Assembly: GCA_051453625.1 (NCBI GenBank)
Contig: JBOZIK010000001.1
Span: 54,528,247-54,559,954 of the forward strand
Direction: 5' to 3'
Source: Welwitschia mirabilis
Taxonomy: Eukaryota; Gnetophyta; Gnetopsida; Welwitschiales
DNA: 31,708 bases
The translations under genes were made by a program, and so were the position numbers. Under the pieces are notes generated by a model that saw nothing but the letters and a program-made list of their open reading frames with translations, had not been told where the DNA came from and made no database searches. Below are positions 21,327 to 30,330 of this stretch, in pieces (positions within the stretch are counted from its first letter, which is position 1; every line of letters begins with the position of its first letter).

Positions 21327-22405
21327 TGCAGTGTATACTTGCACAAGTTTTTACATTCAAAGAGATCCTGTCATTTATAACCAAAATAGATATCTTTCAT
21401 AATACATCACACTAGTATGAGTGGGAGTAGATCCAGAATGTTATATTCTCATTAAAGTCTATGAGTATGAGACTTAGGTTGCTTTGCAAAATGAAATAGG
21501 AATTAGAAATGAATAATAATGCAGGGAAATAAAGGAATGCAATGCAAATGCAAAGTGCAGTTAATCTAAATGAAATGCAAAAATGAACTAATACTACTTA
21601 CTTTTAGCCTTAACATAGACTGTCCTTGATAATATATATCATCCAAGAAATTGTCACTAGATCAAGGGCAACATAGACTATAAGGATTATCAAAGAAACT
21701 AACATGAAAATATAAAAACAAAACAAGATTTATATTAAAAAAGAGTAAAAATCATATTATTTACAAAACATCCAGACCTCAAGGATAGATAGCCGTCCAC
21801 CAACTTCACGTCTTTTTGTAATACTCAAGATGGATCTCTCATCTTTCGATCTCCTATCACAAGAATTTCTGGTGCAACAAAGATAAGAAGAAGAGTCAAA
21901 AGGGGGTTTATTTATANNNNNNNNNNNNNNNNNNNNNNNNNNNNNNNNNNNNNNNNNNNNNNNNNNNNNNNNNNNNNNNNNNNNNNNNNNNNNNNNNNNN
22001 NNNNNNNNNNNNNNNNNNNNNNNNNNNNNNNNNNNNNNNNNNNNNNNNNNNNNNNNNNNNNNNNNNNNNNNNNNNNNNNNNNNNNNNNNNNNNNNNNNNN
22101 NNNNNNNNNNNNNNNNNNNNNNNNNNNNNNNNNNNNNNNNNNNNNNNNNNNNNNNNAAGGAGGGGATGATAGTCTTCTTTAATTGTTTTCTTGAAGAGAA
22201 ACCAACATTTTTATCAATAATCCTTCTCCAAAGCTCTATGCATCAGAAAGTATATTTAATACATCAAATTTGGATAAGAATCATACTTTTCTAAGATTTC
22301 CTCTTGTATCTCCAAAATCCTTAGAGTTGCATCTAAACCTGTATGAAAGTCCTACAAAACAACTCATGAAATCCCATCAAATAACTATAAATTAGTAGCA
22401 CAACA
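21327..22405 (-). mobile_element. 3' LTR of the nested gypsy element
   Basis: It matches 29287-30868 collinearly: the same AAGAGATCCTGTCATTTATA at the left, ATTGTCACTAGATCAAGGGC in the middle and CCAACATTTTTATCAATAAT at the right. On the minus strand it starts TGTTGTGCTACTAATTT and ends ACTGCA, giving the TG...CA ends. A TATAAATA box on the minus strand (21909-21916) sits at the edge of the 240-N gap. The right-hand LTR fills that gap with about 290 bp. Confidence 0.8.
21917..22156. other. 240-N assembly gap in the 3' LTR
   Basis: The equivalent stretch in the other LTR (about 30331-30620) is about 290 bp, so the estimated gap size is roughly right. The missing part is U3 sequence with two palindromic units in the other copy. 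Confidence 0.9.
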
Positions 22406-22416
22406 TAGCCCCCTAC
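22406..22416 (-). promoter_or_regulatory. Polypurine tract of the gypsy element
   Basis: On the minus strand GTAGGGGGCTA directly precedes the LTR start TGTTGTGC. A short G-rich purine run abutting the 3' LTR is the expected primer site for plus-strand synthesis. It is absent from the outer side of the 5' LTR, which runs straight into copia sequence, confirming the element's orientation. Confidence 0.6.
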
Positions 22417-24470
22417 TTAGCCTTTGTCAGTTCTTGATAAAAACTAGATGAAAAACCCATAATTACAAGCCAATTTATTTTTTAAAAGATAAATCTAGAA
22501 GTTATAAAATAAGCTCATAAAACATATTATATGGATAAATAACAAGTAATGCATAATATGTATGAAAATTTAAAAATTTTATGTCATAAAAGCTTTGAAT
22601 TAAGTTTAAAATTTTTGAACCAACAAAAAAAAAATAATGCATCCCGTTTTGAAAAATAAAGCAAAGAAAGTAAATGAGAGTAGGAAAGCAAGCAAAAGAG
22701 GATAACTTTTTAAACAAAGTACAAAGCTGAGTAATGTCAGATTTAAAAACTATATAGCTATGAAATATTCTGACAAGTAAAGAAAAGAGTGGACAATAAA
22801 AATGTTTTGTTAGAAAAAAAGCATAAGCAATGCTTACAACACCAAAAATCTAAAGAGAACACTTACCTAAGTAAGAAATTATATATTTTATTAAAAACTT
22901 GAACAAGGAAAACATGCTAAGAAAATACAGTAATAACTTAAAAATAACTAACCAAATCACAAAAAAAAAAGAAAAATGGGCATAAGATAACATAAAAAAA
23001 AGCTAGCTCACTAATCTGATATTTTAACCTAACAAAATCCCATGAAAGTATTCATTTTATAGGATTGAATCTAGTCAAAACAATGCTTGGTGTAAAGAAC
23101 TTTTTGGTCTTTGACTCATTGAGTTACTATGATGAACGACTCCTAGATCAGTGCAATGGGATATTTTATCCATCTCGTAACAATGGAAGAAGGTTTGAAA
23201 AAAGGATCTTAGGTGATTATGATGATGCTAGAGTAAAATGCTTTAAACAATAAATGATCAAACCAAAGGAATTGCTCAAAAATGAGCCCTCCTGTCATCA
23301 TCTCAAAACAAACACCCAAATCTTAAGAAATGAAATAATCATCTAGAAAGACTAAAAGTCTAAAAGACAAGTAATGTCTCTAATGACACCAAGAATACCA
23401 TTGATTCCATAGCCTCAAAGTTTAAATATAACTTTATTTTCTATAATTAGGGAAGTGCAACCATAATTAGAGAAGTAAGGATCTACGAAGGATGGCTAAC
23501 TGACCTCCCAGTGAAGTTCCCATAGCTATCATATTACACTACCAAAGGTTCCTCTTAGAAATATTTACTCCAGGTAATTGTGGTAGGACATTATAGTAAC
23601 CATGGTTTTGAGATATCACAAATATAAAACATCGTAATCTTTATTTTACTTTTTTTTCCTTAAAAACAAAATAACATTCCACATGACCAAATACTCTAAA
23701 ATACAAAGGTGAAAGTTATAAGATTAAAACAGAAAAGAACACTCTTAAACAATCTAAGATCTCTTCACCATTGAAAAAAATCAAAAATAAAACATCTTCC
23801 TTCAAATTGAAGTTCATGAACTTATGAATATTCTAATATTAACAATGGAATGCCTAAGTCAAAAGACTAATCATGAAAATAAATACATAAATCATGTTTT
23901 AAAGATGATCAAGTAATGTCATAATAATCATTTAAAGGAAAAAGCTAAGAGAAAATTCAGATGGTTTGCTCATGTAATTCCGAATTTTATCTATTAACTT
24001 CCTACAATTCTCAGGCAATCAAGTTAGAAATCTTAACAGAGTCATAAAATGTATTTTCTCAAATAATAGAAAACAAAAATCAACATTTTATTGATTGTCA
24101 TCCTACTTATTGTCCAGATGACATAGAGGATGACAGAGGTAGAAAACATAGAAAAATATTAGAAAGCTGGAAAAATTAACAAAATTGATTGTCCTCCACC
24201 TTATCGTAGGGACGACAGAGGAGATGATAAATTATTATTACTAAAAACAGAAGATAGAAACTGTAAATAGAAATAAAAACTGAAAATAGAAAATGAAAAC
24301 AACGACTCTCAAAACTGAAAAATGAAAAGAAAATAGCAGGGGAAAAAAAATCTTATTCAATTCCTAAATCTAATTCACACTTGTTATTGAAAATAAAGAA
24401 GGAAAAACTAAGGATCTATTTTGATCTTAAGATTTTTAGACAAATAAGACCTAAACCAAGAATTTACTAA
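22417..24470 (-). mobile_element. Non-coding 3' region of the gypsy element
   Basis: About 2 kb lies between the polypurine tract and the protease ORF, where an autonomous element would carry RT, RNase H and integrase. I read both strands and see no polymerase or integrase motif. The open stretches are short (22502-22717 minus, 23065-23253 plus) and match nothing I know. Around 24090-24310 it resembles the leader, with A-rich GAAAATAGAAA text and two palindromic GTCATCC units. It may therefore be a duplicated non-coding block that replaced pol, or unrelated filler captured at a deletion. Confidence 0.5.
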
Positions 24471-25373
24471 TTAATAAAACATAAGAGATGTGCAATTATT
24501 TCCAAGTGAAATTAATTGGGTAAAGAGAGGAGTAATGGAGAGAACTTTATAATGCCACATTAAAGCACAAGTTTTGAAAGTCAAAGGAAAGAGAAATGGT
24601 AACTCTAGTAAAAGATTTTTATTAAATATAAGAGTTTTATTTTGATCATTACAAAAAAAATTATATTTAAGTTTATTAAAAATATTTTTCTCATCCAAAC
24701 TCAAATTATGATTTTCAATTGACTTATGTAATGGGCAATCGCATTCAAGGTGTGAATAAAAAAGTTGAACTTCCTTACACTTTAAAGGTTGTATTTCTTC
24801 TTCTCTCTTAAGTTGGTTATCACAAAGCACATGCTCATTTGATTTCATCTCTCTTTCTTCAAGTGGATGATGTTGTAGGAATAAAGTTGATTTAATATTA
24901 CTTTCAATGTTCATTTTGTCATCACCTAAATATTTCTCAGCTACATCAAAGACTCTAATTGTAAACGTTCTATTTCGAAAATAACATTTCATTATTCTTA
25001 CTCTTATATCAATGATGCAGTGGACTATTGCACAAAAGGCTCTATCTAGAAGTAAAGAGTACACTTTGTTATGCTTAACTTCTATGATGATTACATCTAT
25101 GCAGTAGCAAGTCTTTTCAATTTGAATTACCAAATCTTTAATGATATCTAATAGTTTCTTAATTGATGTATCTACTAATTCTAAGACAACCAAAGTAAGA
25201 TCTATTCTATCCTCAAAATCAAGTCTCTTACAAATGTAAAGTGGCATAATATTAACACTCACTTCAATGTCAATCAAGGATTTCCTAATCTTTTTGTTTT
25301 CCTCCAAAGTAACATTCACTGTTTTTGCTCCTGGATCTTTAAATTTGAGTGATTTTTGTAACACTAAATTCAT
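24471..25373 (-). pseudogene. Gypsy aspartic protease with C-terminal tail, active site mutated
   Basis: This 300-codon open frame on the minus strand begins within the gag-protease linker: LKFKDPGAKTVNVTL, then ENKKIRKSLIDIEVSVNIMP at residues 25-44. The plant Athila/Tat protease motif here is ALCDLGASVNIMP. The catalytic Asp (residue 35) is kept, but the following Gly-Ala are Glu-Val, so the enzyme should be inactive. The flap and second half follow: LELVDTSIKK (family LADRS), IDVIIIEVKHNKVYSLLLDRAF (family VVLDMEED-x-PLILGRPF) and DIRVRIMKCYFRNRTFTIRVFD. Residues 150-300 are an acidic then hydrophobic tail with no RT motif, ending in a stop. The ATG is internal; protein homology continues upstream to about 25500 through a frame break. 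Confidence 0.8.
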
Positions 25374-25577
25374 AAGGGATTGGATAAGAAAGACTTTGCT
25401 AGGGATAACTTGTTTATGTTTTCTTGTTTATAGGTCTTTTCATAATTTTGAGTACCCTGGGTTTTCTTGTAAAACTTTCCAAAAAGGTAAGTTTATGCTT
25501 ACATTTTTTATTAAGTTTTTTAAATGATTATTGAAAGTTAAATTGTTGTTAAGCCTATTCATCCAAGGGGTAGTTTA
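25374..25577 (-). pseudogene. Gypsy gag-protease linker, broken
   Basis: In minus-strand translation the fragments NNYPLDE, FKKLNKKCKHKLTFLESF and RKPRVLKIMKRPINKKT match the conserved linker before the Athila/Tat protease (family FKKLHINIPFxEAL...MPxYxKFMKDLxSKK). At least three in-frame stops interrupt it. It joins the protease ORF on one side and the Gln/Asn-rich gag C-terminus on the other. Confidence 0.7.
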
Positions 25578-25925
25578 CTAGAAAGTAGGTTTTTTTCCCC
25601 TGTCAAGAGAAGGGAAGTTGTAATCTTCTAGTATCTCAATGTTTTTTTTATCTTCTTCATCATCATTTCTAAAGTTATTTTGGGAGGTGGAAGATTCACA
25701 TGGAGGAGTGTTTGTTTCTTGTTCAATTCTTATTACAATCTTACAATCTTTTCTTAGTTTATTTGGGTTTGGTAAAGGTTGTATTACTAAGGTTCCTTGA
25801 GGTCTTTGGTTTGCTAATATTATTTGTTGAAGGATGTTTACTAAGTTTTCCATGTTGGTATTTGATCTTTTAAAGTTGGTATTTTGTCTTTTAAAGTTAG
25901 CATTTTGTTTTCTAATTTCATCCAC
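25578..25925 (-). pseudogene. Gypsy gag C-terminal region (open segment)
   Basis: The 115-codon minus-strand frame begins with three near-identical blocks, KQNANFKRQ, NTNFKRS and NTNMENLVN, giving an amphipathic stretch. This matches the family segment with FKNLETQMGQLAN. GTLVIQPLPNPNKLRKDCKIVIR corresponds to LPSDTVPNPREQCKAITLRSGK, with the conserved LRSG region mutated. An acidic Glu/Asp-rich tail leads to the linker. The triplicated KQNxNFKR block (about 25860-25915) is unusual for the family. Confidence 0.65.
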
Positions 25926-26035
25926 AAGGTTTGTGATGAGATCATTTTGATATTGAGAGTTTGATGATCCTGATGAGTAGTTTGTGTTTTCGAATTAGTT
26001 TCTAAAAGATTGAGAATTATTTTGGAAATGAGTGT

Positions 26036-26279
26036 TCAATATTGACTATGATTAATGTTAATTTTGAAAGTTTTGATAGCTTTATTAAAAGCACAAAATT
26101 TTTCCCATATTATTTTTTTATATGTTGACAAAATAGGATAGTTTTTAGTAACATGATAATTATCCTCACATGAATCATAGGTTTGCATAACATTTTTCTC
26201 GGTTGCAAATTTGGCATCTAAAATTATTTTTGCATATTGCTCCAAGGTTATTATAAAATATTTCATAGAATTTATAGGA
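26036..26279 (-). pseudogene. Gypsy gag zinc-knuckle region, Cys lost
   Basis: The 76-codon frame includes ATEKNVMQTYDSCEDNYHVTKNYPILS. The family has C-x2-C-G-G-x-H-x4-C-P. Here the first and last Cys are Tyr (both explained by G-to-A on the coding strand), while the second Cys and the His remain, so the RNA-binding knuckle is destroyed. Upstream it continues gag copy I. Confidence 0.65.
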
Positions 26280-27013
26280 TTAAATTCTACTTTTTTTAAA
26301 TATTTAAGAAGTTTACCTATTATTTGATTTTCTTTAGGTGTTGACGAGGTTTAACTAACCTTTATAAGTTCTTCTAATTTTATTTAGGAATCTTCTAATG
26401 TAAGGTTCATAAGGTTTCCACCATCAGAAAAATCTATAATTTATTTTATATGGGGAGTTAATTAACTATAAAAACCATCTAGTTGTTCTACTCTTGAAAA
26501 GACATCTACTAGATTAGAGTGGATTGCTATAGAAAAGAGTTCATAAGTAGAGGTGTAATCTTTATTTAGTTTTTTTTTGAAAGTTTGTTACCTATTTTTT
26601 TCTTTTTCTCAGGGTTGTTTCAGTCATGAATCTTTTTATAAAGGATTTCTAGACTTGATCCCATGTTTTTAAGCTTTTGTAAAGTATATTTTTTAGCTAA
26701 AGTTTTTCCTTATGCTTTAATGTCATGGGAAATATTACCATATATGTTCTATTTATTATTTTTTCTTCCCATTTTCAGAGGTGAGGATAAGTTATTTAAT
26801 GTTTCCAAAATATTGAAGGGGATCCTTATCATCTTCTCCACTAAACGTTGGGTAGGCATGTAAATTTTTAAGCTGAACATCATCTCCTGAGGGTAGGTTA
26901 AAAGGTGTTTGAATTTCTTTTTTCTTATTTGCTAATAATTACCTTAGGATAAGATTTGCATTAGGGGTAGAAGATCCTATAACTTATTTTTGCTTACAGG
27001 AGGCACTTAACAT
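26280..27013 (-). pseudogene. Gypsy gag, copy I (many stops)
   Basis: The ATG at 27013-27011 (MLSAS) aligns with that of copy II. Fragments PNANLILR, NKKREIQTPFNLPSGDDVQLKNLHAYPTFSGEDD and PLQYFGNIK follow. The retrotransposon-gag core is then broken by stops and shifts. Downstream the frame runs into the zinc-knuckle and protease segments, so this copy is the one joined to the rest of the element. Nucleotide similarity to copy II is high over about 1.49 kb (26292-27776 against 27877-29368) but with many substitutions. Stops cluster at Trp, Gln and Arg codons. Confidence 0.75.
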
Positions 27014-27678
27014 TGTGAATTGATTCTCTTCTTCTATAAGATTTTTTTCAAGAAAATCCAACTCAAAAAAAAAAATTTAGAAGGAGGTTTGAGTGCATAT
27101 GGAGATCACTTTTCTGATTCGTTTTCTATACCCATAAGTTCTTCTTTGATGTTCGTTTCTATTAGTATCTTTTCTCTTAGAATCTCTTCTGTATGTTGCC
27201 CATATCACAACATCCTACAAAAGCAAATAATGAAAAATAGATAAAAAATAATAGACCATCATCCTATCTATCATGGAAATGATAGTAGGGATAACACACA
27301 CTAAAACTAGAAAAATAGAAATAAAAACAACACTAAAATAGAATGCGAAAAATATAGAAAATAGGACCATTGTTTACCTAGTCCTCTGGACATCACAGGA
27401 AATGACAGAGACTATTTTTATTTTAAAAAATTTGAAAACTAAAAATAAAAACAAAAGTAAAAAATAATAAAATATTTCCCTGACTATTGTGGGGATGATA
27501 GAGGGGACAACCACTCTTTTTCTATAGAAAAGTCAAACTAAAAAAACCAAAACTGAAAAAATACACATAGAAAACCTATAGCTCCTAATAAAATACAATA
27601 TTGTATAGACAAATAACCAAACAGAGGTATAATATACTTACCTGAATGATAACAACACTTGTACTCCTCAATAAAATT
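27014..27678 (-). repeat. 5' leader, copy I, with three ~110-bp repeats
   Basis: This is untranslated leader between PBS and gag. Three palindrome-containing units start at about 27257, 27367 and 27478, a spacing of about 110 bp, separated by A-rich text (GAAAAATAGAAATAAAAAC). Each unit holds a TCATCC-like half and a GGAAATGA/GGGGATGA-like half followed by GAGGGGA. The structure is repeated in leader copy II at the same spacing, so it predates the duplication and belongs to the family. Confidence 0.7.
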
Positions 27679-27695
27679 CCTCAAGAATGGCACCA
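27679..27695 (-). promoter_or_regulatory. Primer-binding site, copy I
   Basis: On the minus strand TGGTGCCATTCTTGAGG lies six bases after the LTR end TGCA. It resembles the TGGCGCC-type PBS of plant Athila/Tat gypsy elements with a CG lost. Copy II has TGGTGTCATTACTGAGG at the equivalent site (29264-29280). Confidence 0.6.
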
Positions 27696-27701
27696 AGATG
27701 T

Positions 27702-27776
27702 TGCAGTGTGTATTTTTGTAACTTTTTACATTTAAAGAGATCCTATAATTTATAACCAAAATAGATATCTTACATA
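27702..27776 (-). mobile_element. LTR 3'-edge fragment cut by a gap
   Basis: TGCAGTGTGTATTTTTGTAA, then CTTTTTACATTTAAAGAGAT, matches the first 75 bp of the LTRs at 21327 and 29287. It stops at the 100-N gap. It shows that another LTR, whole or partial, adjoined leader copy I. Confidence 0.8.
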
Positions 27777-27876
27777 NNNNNNNNNNNNNNNNNNNNNNNN
27801 NNNNNNNNNNNNNNNNNNNNNNNNNNNNNNNNNNNNNNNNNNNNNNNNNNNNNNNNNNNNNNNNNNNNNNNNNNNN
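27777..27876. other. 100-N assembly gap inside the gypsy element
   Basis: This gap of placeholder size is flanked on the left by an LTR edge and on the right by mid-gag sequence. It may hide a whole LTR and more, or join two contigs wrongly. Confidence 0.95.
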
Positions 27877-28597
27877 CTTTTAAGTCCTTGATGAGTTGGC
27901 CTACAGTTTGATTTTCTTTAGGTGTTGACCAGGTTTGACTAACCTCCACAAGTTCTTCTAATTTTGTCCAAGCATCTTCTAATGTAAGGTTCATGAGGTT
28001 TCCACCACAAGAAAAATCTACAAGTTGTTTTCTATGGGGATTTAATCCACTATAAAAATAGTCTAATTGTTTTATTTTTAAAAAATCATCTACTAGATTA
28101 GAATGGATTTCTATGAATAAACATTCATAAGTAGAGGTATAATATTCATTTGGTATTTGTTGAAAGTTCATTACCTGTTTTCTCCTCTTTCTCATAATTT
28201 CTTTACTCATTAATATTTTTATAAAAGATTTTTTAACTTTATCCCAAGTTTTTAAGCTTTTGTAGGGTATGGTTTTTAACAAAAGTTTTGCTCTATCCTT
28301 TAATGTCATGAGAAAAATTATCATGTGTGTTCTATTACTAATTTTTTTCTTTCCATTCCTTCATGTAAGGATTAGATGTTCAATATCTGCAATGTATTGA
28401 AGGAGATCCTCATCATTTTCTCCACTAAAGGTTGGATATACATGTAGATTTTTAAGCTCAACATCATCTCCTAGGAACAGCTCAAAAGGTGTTTAAATTT
28501 CTCTTTTCTTATTTTTTAATAGTTCCCTCAGGGTAAGGTTTGCATTAGGGGTAGAAGATTCTACAACTTATTTTTACTTACGAGAGGCACTCAACAT
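27877..28597 (-). pseudogene. Gypsy gag, copy II (best preserved)
   Basis: The ATG at 28597-28595 begins MLSASRK, then a stop. PNANLTLRELLKNKKREI, a stop, and TPFELFLGDDVELKNLHVYPTFSGENDEDLL follow. From 28324 down to the gap at 27876 the frame is uninterrupted for about 149 codons: MTLKDRAKLLLKTIPYKSLKTW, DKVKKSFIKILMS (the retrotransposon-gag core W-x-x-(L/V)-K-x-x-F), EYYTSTYECLF, LDYFYSGLNPHRKQLVDFSCGG and TLEDAWTKLEELVEVSQTW. This is the gag domain of plant Athila/Tat-like elements. The last part, with the zinc knuckle, is cut off by the gap. At least one upstream stop is TGA where the family has Trp. Confidence 0.85.
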
Positions 28598-29263
28598 TGT
28601 AAATTGATTCTCTCCTTTTATAAGGTTTTCGTTAAGAAGATTTAACTCAGAAAAAAAATTTGGAAGGAGGTTTGAGTGCATCTGGAGATTACTTTACTAA
28701 TTCATTTTATATATCCACCAGTCCTTTTTTAAGATTTTTTTCTATCAGTAGCTTCCCTCTTTAATATCTCTTCTCTATGTTTACCATATAATAGCATCTT
28801 ACAAATAGCAAATAATAGAAAATAGATTAAAAATAATAGACTGTCATCCTATTTGTCATGAGAATGATAAAAGGGATAACACACATAAAAACTAGAAAAA
28901 AATAGAAACATAACCAAAACCAAAACAGAAAGTGAAAAACACAAAAAATAGGACTATCATCCACCTGGTCATTTAAACATTACAAGAGATAATAGAAACT
29001 AATTTATTTGTAAAAAAGATAAAATTTAAAAATAAAATTGAAAATAAGAATTACAAACTATTATTTTGACTATCATGAGGATGATAAAGGGGATAAACAT
29101 AAAATTTTTACAAAAAATTGAAACTGAAAAACTGCAATTGAAATACTACACACAAAAAACCTATAGCTCCTAATAAAATACAACGTTGCATAAACAAATA
29201 ACTGAACAAAGGTTCAATATACTTACCTGAATGATGATAACTCTTGTACTTCTCAATAGCCTT
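28598..29263 (-). repeat. 5' leader, copy II, with three ~110-bp repeats
   Basis: This is the counterpart of 27014-27678. Palindromic units lie at 28843-28880, 28954-28999 and 29066-29098 (spacing about 111), separated by A-rich segments. The first reads GTCATCCTATTTGTCATGAG, then AATGATAAAAGGGATAAC. Such repeated hairpins in a leader could be packaging or dimerisation signals, but nothing here proves it. Confidence 0.7.
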
Positions 29264-29280
29264 CCTCAGTAATGACACCA
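29264..29280 (-). promoter_or_regulatory. Primer-binding site of the gypsy element
   Basis: TGGTGTCATTACTGAGG on the minus strand lies six bases beyond the LTR end (ATCACA, then ACATCT). It equals a TGGCGCC-type PBS with C-to-T and G-to-A changes at the CG and neighbouring sites. Confidence 0.65.
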
Positions 29281-29368
29281 AGATGTTGTGATGTGTATTT
29301 GTGCAAGTTTTTACATTCAAAGAGATCCTGTCATTTATAATCAAAATAGATATCTTACACAATACATC

Positions 29369-29924
29369 NNNNNNNNNNNNNNNNNNNNNNNNNNNNNNNN
29401 NNNNNNNNNNNNNNNNNNNNNNNNNNNNNNNNNNNNNNNNNNNNNNNNNNNNNNNNNNNNNNNNNNNNNNNNNNNNNNNNNNNNNNNNNNNNNNNNNNNN
29501 NNNNNNNNNNNNNNNNNNNNNNNNNNNNNNNNNNNNNNNNNNNNNNNNNNNNNNNNNNNNNNNNNNNNNNNNNNNNNNNNNNNNNNNNNNNNNNNNNNNN
29601 NNNNNNNNNNNNNNNNNNNNNNNNNNNNNNNNNNNNNNNNNNNNNNNNNNNNNNNNNNNNNNNNNNNNNNNNNNNNNNNNNNNNNNNNNNNNNNNNNNNN
29701 NNNNNNNNNNNNNNNNNNNNNNNNNNNNNNNNNNNNNNNNNNNNNNNNNNNNNNNNNNNNNNNNNNNNNNNNNNNNNNNNNNNNNNNNNNNNNNNNNNNN
29801 NNNNNNNNNNNNNNNNNNNNNNNNNNNNNNNNNNNNNNNNNNNNNNNNNNNNNNNNNNNNNNNNNNNNNNNNNNNNNNNNNNNNNNNNNNNNNNNNNNNN
29901 NNNNNNNNNNNNNNNNNNNNNNNN
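29369..29924. other. 556-N assembly gap in the 5' LTR
   Basis: The sequence left of it matches up to 21408 and that to its right resumes at about 21511, so the other LTR has only about 100 bp here. Frames that appear open across it are artefacts. Confidence 0.9.
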
Positions 29925-30322
29925 GTAAATAACAAATGCAAAGAAATAAAGTACAATTCACAATGGAAGATGCAACTATTCTAAATGAAAATGCAAAATG
30001 AACTAACTATACTTACTTTCAGCCTTACCAAAGGCTACCTTTGATAATCTATATCACCCAAAAAATTGTCACTAGATCAAGGGCAACATAGACTATAAAG
30101 GGTATCAAAGAAACTAACATGCAAATATAAAAATAAAATAAGATTTATATTAAGAAAGAGTAAAAAAACATCTTGGTTACAAAATAACTGGGTTTCAATG
30201 GAGGATACATACTAAGTGCACGTCTTTTTATAACACTCAAGATGGAACTCCTACCATTTGATCTCCTGTCATGAGAATTTCCGATGTAACTAAGATGAGA
30301 AGGAGAGTTAGGGGATGAGGGA

Positions 30323-30330
30323 TATTTATA
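30323..30330 (-). promoter_or_regulatory. TATA box of the gypsy LTR
   Basis: TATAAATA on the minus strand, followed by TCCCTCATCCCC. The same box is present in the other LTR at 21909-21916, in the same context, which is the main support. Confidence 0.55.

Noticed and set aside
25267-25527. 86-codon + strand frame
   Set aside because: Antisense of the gypsy protease and linker.
26663-27244. Two short + strand frames (26663-26863, 27020-27244)
   Set aside because: Antisense of gypsy gag copy I and of its leader.
27538-27759. 73-codon minus-strand frame
   Set aside because: It covers leader, PBS and LTR edge; the equivalent sequence in copy II is equally non-coding.
24098-29098. Regularly spaced palindromic units as a CRISPR array
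   Set aside because: The units are diverged, spaced at 92-150 bp by A-rich related sequence, and lie in a plant LTR element; there is no cas gene.
29108-29984. Several open frames of about 200-280 codons across 29108-29984
   Set aside because: They exist only because the 556-N gap contains no stops; the readable parts are LTR, PBS and leader sequence.
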